From assembly GCA_902799855.1 (NCBI GenBank), contig CADCCA010000030.1, positions 1 to 12,417 of the forward strand: a stretch of DNA of 12,417 nt, in the 5' to 3' direction. A program made the position numbers and the translations under genes. Source of the DNA: an uncultured Erysipelotrichaceae bacterium (GTDB lineage: Bacteria > Bacillota_I > Bacilli_A > RFN20 > CAG-826). Below are positions 1-7,146 of the stretch, piece by piece (position 1 is the stretch's first letter; every line of letters starts with the position of its first letter). The notes under the pieces were generated by a model. That model was not told the origin of the DNA. It searched no databases and worked only from the letters and a program-made list of their open reading frames with translations.

Positions 1-51
1 GATGATTTGCTTAAAACATTTAATGAAATCTCGATTGAATGTGGTAACTAA
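1..51 (+). CDS. 3' end of an incoming gene, 16 residues visible
   Basis: An open frame enters from the left edge and ends with TAA at 49-51, giving the tail DDLLKTFNEISIECGN. A terminator-like hairpin starts at the stop codon, which supports this being the real end of a plus-strand gene. Sixteen residues are too few to name a family. It converges on the diguanylate cyclase gene. Confidence 0.45.
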   Translation, partial: DDLLKTFNEISIECGN

Positions 52-79
52 AAAGGAACACAAATTGTGTCCCTTTTTT
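50..79. terminator. Bidirectional rho-independent terminator
   Basis: An A-run plus GGAACAC at about 50-61, the loop AAATT at 62-66, and GTGTCCC plus a T-run at 67-79 form a stem with one A-C mismatch. The A-run on the left and T-run on the right give a U-tract in both directions. It would end the gene entering at base 1 (plus) and the diguanylate cyclase gene (minus), whose stop codon lies in the T-run. Confidence 0.75.
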
Positions 80-1109
80 AAATCACTGTTTGGTTCTTAC
101 CAGAGTTCTTACCGGAATACATTTTTGTATCTGCTAATTCAACCCATTTTTCAAGTGACATATCTTTAAGATAACCGGTTGCACCAATGGTAATAGTGAC
201 ATCAATTCTAACACCATTAAATTCAAATTGTTCTTTTTCAATACGAATTCTTAAATCTTCCATTCTTTCAAAGAAAGAGTCCTTTTCATCATCTTTAACC
301 ACAGCGACGAATTCTTCCCCGCCATAACGGCACACAAATGATCCTTTTAATTCTTCGGTCGCGATTTCTGCCACTCTTTTTAAGATATAGTCACCAGTAG
401 AATGACCATATGTATCGTTAATCACTTTGAAATCATCGATGTCAAATAAGGCTAATAACATATTGGATTTGTCAATAATGCTATCGAAATAATCATATAA
501 ACCATAACGATTACTAATCTGTGTTAACTCATCAGTTCTTGATTCGTTGGTAATCTTATTTTCTAATGAGAAGGCGTATTTAAGGAAGACTACTAAATAT
601 GTCGCTATAAAAGCAAAAACAGCGACAGCGTGTATGATAAATAGTGTTAATTCAAGCCATTGATCGATGTGATAATATGGAGCGTTATATTTAGTAATTA
701 AATACAAAGTTAGATAAATCGCTAAGGATAAACCAACCCAGAAAACTGAGCCTTTAATATTTCTTGTTTTGGAAAAATAAGAAGTAAAGAAGGAAATAAC
801 ACATAAAGCAATGAGATAGAAATGGAAGCCGGTATTAAAACCAAGCATAATCGTTGTCACTGAAACAAAGGCAAAGAACTCATTACCACAGCATAAAGCG
901 TAAATATAATATTTCTTCTTACGAAGGATGATAAAGAATAAGCCATAGATAGCAATAGTCACGGCAGTGATAATCGCTAAGATATAGGCTTTAGTCACTA
1001 AGAAAAGCACTAGATAAAAAAAGCGAAGAATGAGATAAAGAATATTCGCGCTATAACAGGTTTTTCTAATCACGTTATAGTAGTGGGTTTTATCCGTCGA
1101 TACAGTCAT
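78..1109 (-). CDS. Membrane-anchored diguanylate cyclase (GGDEF domain)
   Basis: This 343-residue protein would make the second messenger cyclic di-GMP from two GTP at the inner face of the membrane. Residues about 20-180 hold several hydrophobic segments (likely six) with no recognisable periplasmic sensor domain. A GGDEF domain follows at about 185-343, with RTDELTQISNR at 191-201, DIDDFKVINDTYGH at 223-236, the active-site GGEEF at 263-267 and ADTKMYSGKNSGKN near the end. These signatures are intact, so activity is likely. The product-inhibition RxxD site normally just before GGEEF is absent; the four residues there are LKGS. The start at 1109 was chosen because the minus strand has AGGAGAAGG five bases upstream; an in-frame ATG at 1175 lacks a ribosome site and would add 22 residues. 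The gene stands alone, divergent from the CorC-like pair. The signal sensed is unknown. Confidence 0.93.
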   Translation of the reverse strand: MTVSTDKTHYYNVIRKTCYSANILYLILRFFYLVLFLVTKAYILAIITAVTIAIYGLFFIILRKKKYYIYALCCGNEFFAFVSVTTIMLGFNTGFHFYLIALCVISFFTSYFSKTRNIKGSVFWVGLSLAIYLTLYLITKYNAPYYHIDQWLELTLFIIHAVAVFAFIATYLVVFLKYAFSLENKITNESRTDELTQISNRYGLYDYFDSIIDKSNMLLALFDIDDFKVINDTYGHSTGDYILKRVAEIATEELKGSFVCRYGGEEFVAVVKDDEKDSFFERMEDLRIRIEKEQFEFNGVRIDVTITIGATGYLKDMSLEKWVELADTKMYSGKNSGKNQTVI

Positions 1110-1113
1110 TTTT

Positions 1114-1122
1114 CCTTCTCCT
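1114..1122 (-). promoter_or_regulatory. Ribosome binding site that decides the GGDEF start
   Basis: Read on the minus strand this is AGGAGAAGG, five bases before the ATG at 1109. It favours that start over the in-frame ATG at 1175. Confidence 0.75.
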
Positions 1123-1158
1123 AAAAATAACTCAAGTATTACATAACTATAATATAGT

Positions 1159-1188
1159 TTGTTATTGTATGCCATTGTTTTTTATAAT
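1159..1188 (+). promoter_or_regulatory. Possible plus-strand promoter
   Basis: TTGTTA at 1159-1164 and a perfect TATAAT at 1183-1188 are separated by 18 bases. A transcript would start near 1195 and meet a terminator-like hairpin at 1239-1258 before reaching the CorC-like genes at 1337. The region is AT-rich, so a chance match is possible. Confidence 0.35.
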
Positions 1189-1238
1189 TCACGGGAAACG
1201 CTTTATAAAAATAGTTTTTGGCCAACTATAATAAATAT

Positions 1239-1258
1239 AAGGTGCTTTGCACCTTTTT
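1239..1258 (+). terminator. Terminator-like hairpin upstream of the CorC-like pair
   Basis: AAGGTGC at 1239-1245, loop TTT, and GCACCTT at 1249-1255 running into TTTTT form a short perfect stem with a U-tract on the plus strand. It lies in the 227-base gap between divergent genes, where no plus-strand gene needs ending. It could be an attenuator, the end of a short RNA, or a block to readthrough. Confidence 0.5.
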
Positions 1259-1336
1259 ATTTATGCCTTTGTATTCAGTTAATAAATATGGTAATTTATA
1301 TAACTGCAGCCAGCAAAGAAAGGGAGTGGTTCATTA

Positions 1337-2353
1337 ATGGATGTACCTCTGTCGTGGGTAATCATTAGTCTCTGTGTCTTAGCACACTTTTTCTTTTCTG
1401 CTGGTGAAACCGCTCTTGCATGCGCTAATCGCTTCAAAATGCAAGTTGAAGCGGATGATGGTAAAAAATCAGCGCGTTTAGTTCTCAAAGTTTGTGAAAA
1501 ATATGACCGCGCTTTAATAACAGTATTAATTGGAAGTAATATCGTTTCGATTGTCGCCTCGGCGATTTCGACAATCCTTTTTTATCGTATCCTCTCTAAT
1601 AGTGGCTTAATGCCAGATACGATATCTTTGATATCCTCAATTATTATTTCTTTACTCATTTATATTTTTGGTGATGCCTTAGCCAAATCCATCGCAAGAA
1701 GTATTCCAGATACGATATCCAAAGCGTTCGTGTATCCTATCTATTTCTTCATGCTTCTTCTTTTCCCAATTACTTATGTCTTTGATAAATTAGCAAGACT
1801 TATCGAAGTGGTCTTTAGAGTCAAAGATGAAACCACATTTGATGAAGAAGACTTTGAAAATGTCGTAGAAAAGATTTCTGATGAAGGCATTATCGAAGAA
1901 GAACAAGGCGATATCATTCAATCCGCTTTAGATTTCGCGGACACAAACGTTAAAGAAGTCTTAACACCGCGTAATAGGATATACGCTCTTGATATCAGAT
2001 CTTTAGACAAAGAAACTCTTCACGAGATTATCATTAAAACCAATTATTCTCGTATTCCGATATATGATGGCAATATTGATAACATCATTGGTGTTTTAAA
2101 TATTAAAACATATATCAGTGCCTATCTTAGAAATCCAAATATTTCTATCAGAAGAAAACTACAAAAGCCATATTTCGTTTCATCAAACATCATGATTGAT
2201 GATTTATTTAATGGCTTTAAAAAACATCATACCCATATTGCTATTGTTAGGGACAAAAACAAAAAGACCATTGGTATGGTCACGATGGATGATGTCTTAG
2301 AAGAACTTGTGAGTGATATTTCTGAACCAACACAAGTGAAAGGACGCAAATAG
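1337..2353 (+). CDS. CNNM/CorC-like membrane protein, first of a tandem pair (short form)
   Basis: This is a 338-residue member of the CNNM/CorC (DUF21-CBS) family of Mg2+ and other divalent-cation transporters. Hydrophobic segments fill about 5-165, with FFSAGETAL at 19-27 and IGSNIVSIVASA at 65-76, followed by a cytoplasmic CBS pair at about 205-330 (LTPRNRIYALD, YSRIPIYDG, MVTMDDVLEELVSDI). Two oddities are visible. The third-helix motif, normally close to GE-x-x-PK, reads GDALAK at 112-117. The protein also stops right after the CBS pair and lacks the C-terminal CorC_HlyC domain that its neighbour keeps. AGGGAG ten bases before the ATG supports the start. The next gene begins one base after the stop, so the two are surely co-expressed and may form a heterodimer (inference). 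Substrate is not certain. Confidence 0.88.
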   Translation: MDVPLSWVIISLCVLAHFFFSAGETALACANRFKMQVEADDGKKSARLVLKVCEKYDRALITVLIGSNIVSIVASAISTILFYRILSNSGLMPDTISLISSIIISLLIYIFGDALAKSIARSIPDTISKAFVYPIYFFMLLLFPITYVFDKLARLIEVVFRVKDETTFDEEDFENVVEKISDEGIIEEEQGDIIQSALDFADTNVKEVLTPRNRIYALDIRSLDKETLHEIIIKTNYSRIPIYDGNIDNIIGVLNIKTYISAYLRNPNISIRRKLQKPYFVSSNIMIDDLFNGFKKHHTHIAIVRDKNKKTIGMVTMDDVLEELVSDISEPTQVKGRK

Positions 2354-2354
2354 T

Positions 2355-3617
2355 ATGCAGTGGTATTATTGGCTCATCGTTGCTATTTGTAGTGTCTTCT
2401 CGATGTTCTTTTCTGCTGCCGATATGGTGTATGGGATGGTAGATAAAGACCGCCTTGCTAGAGAAAAAGGTAAGAAAGAAAAACGCGCTAAATTAGCGAT
2501 TAAAATCGCTGATGACTACGAGTTATCCATTTCCGCTATTTTATTAGGTAACAACATTGTTAATGTTTTGGCGGCATCCATTGTTACAATTATCGGCTTA
2601 GCTTTAGCGGGAGATCAAGAAATCGGTGCGACAATTGCAACCATTTGCTTTACCGTTTTCATTATTGTTTTCTGTGAATTCATTCCTAAGGCCTTTGCTA
2701 AGAGATTTAATTATTCTTTAGCGATTCTTTTTGCCTATCCAGTGAGATTCTTTAAATATCTATTCTTCATCCTTGTTTGGCCAATTGCTAAACTCTTTAA
2801 ACTCTTTGGTAAATTATTCGCTAAAAAGAGTAAGGAAGAAGATAAGATTGATGAAGATGTTTTAACTGAAATGGTGGACGCCATTGAAGAAGAAGGCATC
2901 TTAGAAGAAAACGAAGCAGATCTTGTTAGAAGTGCCATCGATTTAAACGATATCGAAGCCTTTGAGATCATGACGCCACGTGTCGATGTCTTTGCTATTG
3001 ATGTGGAAGATGATATTAATGAACTTATCAAAGATAAGGAATTCTTTAAATATTCAAGAATCCCAGTTTATGAAGAAACAATTGATAACATTGTAGGTAT
3101 CTTACCAATTAAAGTTTTAGCAAAAAAACTTTTAGCAGGTGAACAAGTTAATGACATCTTATCGATGTGCTATAAACCATTAGTCATTCCTCGTAACCAT
3201 CAAATCTTAGATGTCTTACAAGAATTCAAAAAGAGCAAAATCCATATTGCTGTTGTCATCGATGAATATGGTGGCACTGAAGGTATTTTAACCATGGAAG
3301 ATATCCTAGAAGAAATCGTCGGTGATATCTTTGATGAATCCGATGAAATTGAAGAAGAATATATTGAAAAAGGGCACGGTATTTACATCGTCGATGGCAC
3401 GATGAATATCGATGATTTCTTTGAATTGATCGGCTATGAAGAAGAAGTGGAAACCGACTACACAACCGTGGGTGGCTTCTGTCAAGACATCTTAGATAGA
3501 TTCGCTAAAAAGGGTGATGAATTTGATTTTGCCCATTATCATTTTAAAGTGTTAGACGCTGATGAATTCACCGTTGAAAGATTGAAAGTTGTCGATTTAT
3601 CTTTTGATGAAGAGTAG
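2355..3617 (+). CDS. CNNM/CorC family transporter, second of the pair (full length)
   Basis: This 420-residue protein has the complete family plan: DUF21 membrane domain at about 3-150, CBS pair at about 200-330 (MTPRVDVFAID, YSRIPVYEE, HIAVVIDEYGGTEGILTMEDILEEIVGDI), and a CorC_HlyC domain at about 345-415. LGNNIVNVLAAS at 64-75 and CEFIPKAFAKR at 107-117 are well conserved, including the E-x-x-PK lost from the upstream partner. Conversely the first-helix signature, usually FFSAxETAL, reads FFSAADMVY at 18-26. The family handles Mg2+ export or transport and has been linked to divalent-metal tolerance; the exact role here is inferred. A purine-rich AAAGGA inside the end of the previous gene acts as ribosome site. 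hflX follows eight bases after the stop. Confidence 0.9.
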   Translation: MQWYYWLIVAICSVFSMFFSAADMVYGMVDKDRLAREKGKKEKRAKLAIKIADDYELSISAILLGNNIVNVLAASIVTIIGLALAGDQEIGATIATICFTVFIIVFCEFIPKAFAKRFNYSLAILFAYPVRFFKYLFFILVWPIAKLFKLFGKLFAKKSKEEDKIDEDVLTEMVDAIEEEGILEENEADLVRSAIDLNDIEAFEIMTPRVDVFAIDVEDDINELIKDKEFFKYSRIPVYEETIDNIVGILPIKVLAKKLLAGEQVNDILSMCYKPLVIPRNHQILDVLQEFKKSKIHIAVVIDEYGGTEGILTMEDILEEIVGDIFDESDEIEEEYIEKGHGIYIVDGTMNIDDFFELIGYEEEVETDYTTVGGFCQDILDRFAKKGDEFDFAHYHFKVLDADEFTVERLKVVDLSFDEE

Positions 3618-3625
3618 TGTAACTT

Positions 3626-4894
3626 ATGAATGAGCCATTAACTAAGGTATTAGTCCTTTCAGTAGGGAAGAATAATTCTCTAGAACTCAATCATACGCAA
3701 AACGAATTTGCCCTTCTTTTAAAAGAGGTCAATTGCGAAGTCATCGCCTATTTTTCTCAAAATATTGAATACGTTGAAAATAGCACCTATGTTGGATCTG
3801 GTAAACTTTTAGAAATTGCTTCTTTTTATCATTCATATAACGAACAAAACCCAGATTCACCAATTGAATTAATTGCCTGCAATTTTGAATTAACCGGCCT
3901 TCAAAAGAAGAACATATCGCATATCATCGGGGCTGAAATCATTGACCGTACCTTTATTATCCTCGATATCTTTGAAAAGAACGCTAAGACTAGAGAAGCC
4001 AAATTACAAGTGAGTATTGCTAGACTTCAATACTTAAAAAGTCACTTAGTGGATGAGAAGGCATCTTATTCTCAAGTCACCTCAGGAAGTGGACATAATA
4101 AGGGTAAAGGCGAAAAGCAAATTGAATTATCAAGAAGACAAATTAATAAAGCCATTACCCAAAAGAAAAAGGAATTAGAAGAGATTAAACTCTCGCGTCG
4201 TAATAGCCGTACATCAAGATTAAATAACCCAATACCTAAAGTATGTATTGTAGGATATACTAACGCTGGTAAATCCACGCTACTAAATCGCTTAGTATCA
4301 CTCAGTAAAGAAGACAAAACTGTCTTAGAAAAGAACGCTCTTTTTGCAACTCTAGAAACCGCGACAAGAGGCATTTCTATTTATGGATATCCATCTTTCT
4401 TTTTAACTGATACTGTCGGCTTTATTTCTAATTTACCAATCTATTTAGTGGATGCTTTCCGTTCCACTCTTGAAGAAATTAAGGAAGCCGATTTATTAGT
4501 CCAAGTCGTTGATATCTCTGATCCATTTAAAGAAGAAGAAATTGCGACCACTAAGCAAATCATTAAAGACTTAGAAGCCGATTCTATCCCAATGATAAAT
4601 ATTTATAACAAATATGATTTATTAGGAGGATTCGCAAATTTCCTACCTAAGGAAGATGAACTCTTTGTCACCCTCTTAGAAAAGGAAGATGTGGAGGATG
4701 CTTTACGCTTTATCGTGTCGAACGTCACGAAAAACTGGGAAAAATGCCATATTGAGCTTCCTTACTCCATCGATTTTGCTTCTTTTAGTAAAGAGAATTA
4801 TGTCGTTAGTAAAAAAGAAAAAGAAGACTCTTACGAACTAGAAGTCTTCATCAATCCTGCTTTTAAATATAAATATCTTACTTATTTGAAATAG
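3626..4894 (+). CDS. hflX: GTPase HflX
   Basis: HflX is a GTP-binding protein that binds the 50S subunit and can split stalled or stress-hibernating 70S ribosomes. The 422-residue length is normal. Order: N-terminal HflX domain with YVGSGKLLEI near 55-64; the Gly/Arg-rich linker SGSGHNKGKGEKQIELSRR at about 153-171, where the family usually has RGPGE; then the G domain with GYTNAGKST (G1, 210-218), DTVGF (G3, 262-266) and NKYD (G4, 338-341). All nucleotide-binding motifs look intact. It is the last gene of the run with the CorC-like pair, eight bases after it. The ribosome site is weak, suggesting translation coupled to the gene before. Its final 17 bases overlap the convergent guanylate kinase gene and no terminator is visible between them. 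Confidence 0.95.
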   Translation: MNEPLTKVLVLSVGKNNSLELNHTQNEFALLLKEVNCEVIAYFSQNIEYVENSTYVGSGKLLEIASFYHSYNEQNPDSPIELIACNFELTGLQKKNISHIIGAEIIDRTFIILDIFEKNAKTREAKLQVSIARLQYLKSHLVDEKASYSQVTSGSGHNKGKGEKQIELSRRQINKAITQKKKELEEIKLSRRNSRTSRLNNPIPKVCIVGYTNAGKSTLLNRLVSLSKEDKTVLEKNALFATLETATRGISIYGYPSFFLTDTVGFISNLPIYLVDAFRSTLEEIKEADLLVQVVDISDPFKEEEIATTKQIIKDLEADSIPMINIYNKYDLLGGFANFLPKEDELFVTLLEKEDVEDALRFIVSNVTKNWEKCHIELPYSIDFASFSKENYVVSKKEKEDSYELEVFINPAFKYKYLTYLK

Positions 4895-5426
4895 CTTTCA
4901 TGGTTTTGCAATATAAGCGATAAACCTCATCTGCTACTTGTTCAATTGTTTTATTTTCTGAATCTATACGATAGTTAACGTTAGGAATGTTACCATCAGC
5001 GAAAATCTTACGGTCATTTTCTAATCTTTTTTTCGCGTCACACTCTTTATCGCCGCGTTCAAGCATTCTTCTATAACGTACATCTTCTGAGGTTGATAAA
5101 TAAAAAGTCACAATTCTTTTGTCATTCAACGCAGAATATGACTTTAATCCTTCTAAATCAATCACCACAGAACGATTATCGGCAATTTGTGATTTTGTTG
5201 AGCCGTAATAGTTACCGTTATATAAAGTATGTTCAACGAATAAATCGTCTTTAATCATTTCTTCGAATCTTTCCTTAGACACGAAAAAATAATCCCTACC
5301 ATCCACTTCGTTGACACGCATAGGTCTAGTGGTGGTAGTGATGGCTTTGACGATGCCGTATTTGCTTGTCAGCATCTTCGCTGCTTCTGTTTTTCCTGAT
5401 GCACTTGCGCCACTGAGAACTATCAT
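4878..5426 (-). CDS. gmk: Guanylate kinase
   Basis: The 182-residue protein would phosphorylate GMP to GDP with ATP in the cytoplasm. The P-loop GASASGKT is at 6-13. The GMP-binding region follows with TTTTRPMRVNEVDGRDYFF (family pattern TTRxPRxGExDGxDYxF, with N for G before E), then EHTLYNGNYYGS and the VIDLEG strand. The lid region includes RYRRMLERGDKE. It is slightly short for the family (about 190-210) and somewhat divergent, but key positions are present. The ATG at 5426 has no Shine-Dalgarno sequence; TATAAA ends six bases before it, so a leaderless mRNA is possible. It is a single gene facing hflX, sharing 17 bases at the 3' ends. Whether it is the only gmk in the genome cannot be seen. 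Confidence 0.92.
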   Translation of the reverse strand: MIVLSGASASGKTEAAKMLTSKYGIVKAITTTTRPMRVNEVDGRDYFFVSKERFEEMIKDDLFVEHTLYNGNYYGSTKSQIADNRSVVIDLEGLKSYSALNDKRIVTFYLSTSEDVRYRRMLERGDKECDAKKRLENDRKIFADGNIPNVNYRIDSENKTIEQVADEVYRLYCKTMKAISNK

Positions 5427-5432
5427 AATTTT

Positions 5433-5438
5433 TTTATA
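5433..5438 (-). promoter_or_regulatory. Candidate -10 box of gmk (leaderless arrangement)
   Basis: On the minus strand TATAAA is followed by AAAATT and then the ATG at 5426, which places the A of the start codon at the expected first transcribed base. No good -35 box is seen at 17 bases (ATATTT), and no ribosome site exists upstream of the start. Confidence 0.4.
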
Positions 5439-5473
5439 GACATAATTTTAATACAAAATATTTAAAAAACGAT

Positions 5474-5503
5474 ACTTTTTTTACCCCTTTTGACTTTTTT
5501 ACC
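5474..5503. repeat. Imperfect direct repeat in the gmk/pilus intergenic region
   Basis: ACTTTTTTTACC at 5474-5485 and ACTTTTTTACC at 5493-5503 are repeated 19 bases apart, differing by one T. They lie in the 222-base AT-rich gap between divergent gmk and the pilus-like operon, about 150 bases before the operon start. Spacing near two helical turns is compatible with a paired protein-binding site, but T-rich repeats arise easily by chance. Confidence 0.35.
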
Positions 5504-5549
5504 TAGTTTGTAAATACACTTAATCTTTTTCTATTTTTTTAAAAATTTT

Positions 5550-5566
5550 TTAATTCAAAGAATTAA
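5550..5566. promoter_or_regulatory. Perfect dyad, possible operator upstream of the pilus-like operon
   Basis: TTAATTC, spacer AAA, GAATTAA form a perfect 7-base inverted repeat about 83 bases before the first operon gene. A further GGAA-AAA-TTCC dyad lies at 5601-5611. The symmetrical shape fits a dimeric regulator, possibly the HTH protein encoded next to it, but nothing proves use. Confidence 0.3.
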
Positions 5567-5648
5567 CTTAGAAAGTCCATCACAAAAAATCATTTTTTTA
5601 GGAAAAATTCCAAAAATCGCCAGTACTAGTTAAATAGGAGGACAATTT

Positions 5649-5984
5649 ATGGAACTACTCTTAAAAAAGACATTTAAAGACCTCATTGATATGGTTGAAG
5701 TAGTGGCGGATCGTTTCTTTCTTGCTAAACGCGCCTTCGAAATTAATAACAAAGATTATTTTGCAGAATTAGATATGCCTAGCCAAGAATACTATCAAGA
5801 ATATTTAAACAAAGTGAGCCAAGCATTTGCCTCTTTAAGCGCGCGTGAAAGAAACCTTATTAATAACGAATTCTTTTATCAAGGCTATAACAACTGGTGG
5901 GAATCAATTTATTCAAAAGCGACGTTCTACCGCTACAAAAGAAAGGCCATGATGAAATTCCTGGAGGCTTTCTATCATGATTAA
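5649..5984 (+). CDS. Small HTH protein (sigma region 4-like), first gene of the pilus-like operon
   Basis: This 111-residue soluble protein has a helical N-terminal part and a C-terminal segment at about 63-105 that follows the pattern of sigma-70 region 4 and phage late-gene activators of the ArpU/RinA type: LSARERNLI at 63-71, then YSKATFYRYKRKAMMKFL at 88-105, the expected recognition helix. It is basic at the end, fitting DNA binding. I do not recognise a named family. A strong AGGAGG lies seven bases before the ATG. Its last eight bases overlap the start of the Ser-rich protein gene, so it is translated as part of the operon. It may act as operon regulator (inference). There is no sigma region 2, so it is not a full sigma factor. 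Confidence 0.75.
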   Translation: MELLLKKTFKDLIDMVEVVADRFFLAKRAFEINNKDYFAELDMPSQEYYQEYLNKVSQAFASLSARERNLINNEFFYQGYNNWWESIYSKATFYRYKRKAMMKFLEAFYHD

Positions 5985-7146
5985 GATTGTCCCTCTTTTG
6001 TTATCTATTTCCGTTTCTTCCATTGCTTCAAATGGTTCAAGAGGACTAGTGGATCGACCAATCATCTCTAAGCCTGGTCCAATTACTGTCTCTTCCATCT
6101 CTTCTCAAATAGAAGCGATGTCAAGAAGTCATTATTATCCTCCGATTTCTTTTCCTATTTTTGAAAGCGAAGAAATTATCATTCCTAGTTCCAGTCAAGC
6201 TTCTTCTTCCTCTTCTTCAAGTGCCTCTAATCCCAATCAAGATTATTTCTTTTGTGAAAAATATGGGCCATTTATCGAAGATGAAAGAAACAAAGAAATA
6301 ACTTTTACTTATGAACTATATTCCATTGATAGTCAAAGAATTATTGAGCGGGTGCGTTTAATAAAAGATAAAGATGTTCTCGCTGGCTTTTCTAAAGGCG
6401 CATTTTATTACACCAAAGGAGCAAGAAGAGAAGCAACATTTTTCATTAATCTATTTAATTACTTAAATAATAATGGACTTGAACTTCATTTTGAAATCAT
6501 CAACGCCTCGAGTTATCAAGTATTAAAAGAATATAGCGCTTCTATTTATCCGCCTAGCAAAAGTCGTGTTCTAGCGACATCTTTAAAACGCGAAATCTAT
6601 ACTTCTCGCTCACTAGGCTTTTATGGAGATGGTACGAAAATGGTGGAGATCAAAGACAACTTTGATTTCACTAGATTTGGGGATTTTGTCGATAACGATT
6701 ATTATTACCGTTTAGATATCGGAAGAAATGCCTTTTATACCGCTAGTGAAGAACCAATTCAATGTGCCTCTGCTTATTTAAGATTTTATGATGATGATTA
6801 TCTTTTCCCTAACTTTACGCATCAAGATAACGATGAAATCGTTCTACCTTTAAAAATCTATCAAAGAAACGAGAGATTATCTTTCCTATTTGTCGATAAG
6901 TTTTATGTTGATAAAAAGACACTAGATGTCAGTGATGTATATCAACCAAATTACATAATTACCTCTAGTTTTTATTTGCCAATTAATGGATTAAATAAGT
7001 TCAACGGTAAAACCATCTATATCGATATTAATGGTTTAGGCCTAGATGAAATCAGCACGACCATTTCTTTGAAATATGAATTAAACCGTCTCATCGTTGG
7101 CTCTTGTGAAAATGGGGAATACTGTGTGCATGGAGGAACAATGTAA
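5977..7146 (+). CDS. Exported Ser-rich protein of unknown function in the pilus-like operon
   Basis: This 389-residue protein begins with a short hydrophobic stretch (IVPLLLSISVSSIAS, residues 4-18) that may be a signal peptide or anchor, though the charged end is only one Lys. A Ser/Pro/Ile-rich linker runs to about 90 and includes SSSQASSSSSSSAS at 71-84. The remainder (about 90-389) is rich in aromatic and alternating residues, suggesting a beta-rich outside domain. Four cysteines are at 93, about 264, and near the C-terminus in GSCENGEYC. I recognise no family. TGGAGG 10 bases before the ATG supports the start, which lies inside the end of the HTH gene. The next gene starts on the last base of its stop. 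By position it could be a surface or tip component of the filament, or an adhesin; this is inference. Confidence 0.8.
   Translation: MIKIVPLLLSISVSSIASNGSRGLVDRPIISKPGPITVSSISSQIEAMSRSHYYPPISFPIFESEEIIIPSSSQASSSSSSSASNPNQDYFFCEKYGPFIEDERNKEITFTYELYSIDSQRIIERVRLIKDKDVLAGFSKGAFYYTKGARREATFFINLFNYLNNNGLELHFEIINASSYQVLKEYSASIYPPSKSRVLATSLKREIYTSRSLGFYGDGTKMVEIKDNFDFTRFGDFVDNDYYYRLDIGRNAFYTASEEPIQCASAYLRFYDDDYLFPNFTHQDNDEIVLPLKIYQRNERLSFLFVDKFYVDKKTLDVSDVYQPNYIITSSFYLPINGLNKFNGKTIYIDINGLGLDEISTTISLKYELNRLIVGSCENGEYCVHGGTM

Noticed and set aside
1110..1175. Longer diguanylate cyclase starting at ATG 1175
   Set aside because: No ribosome site precedes it, while AGGAGAAGG stands right before the ATG at 1109.
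2735..3031. Minus-strand open frame within the second CorC-like gene
   Set aside because: Low-complexity Ser/Ile product from the complement of acidic codons; the plus strand is clearly coding.
4072..4374. Minus-strand open frame inside hflX
   Set aside because: It lies across the conserved HflX linker and G1 region and has no family features.
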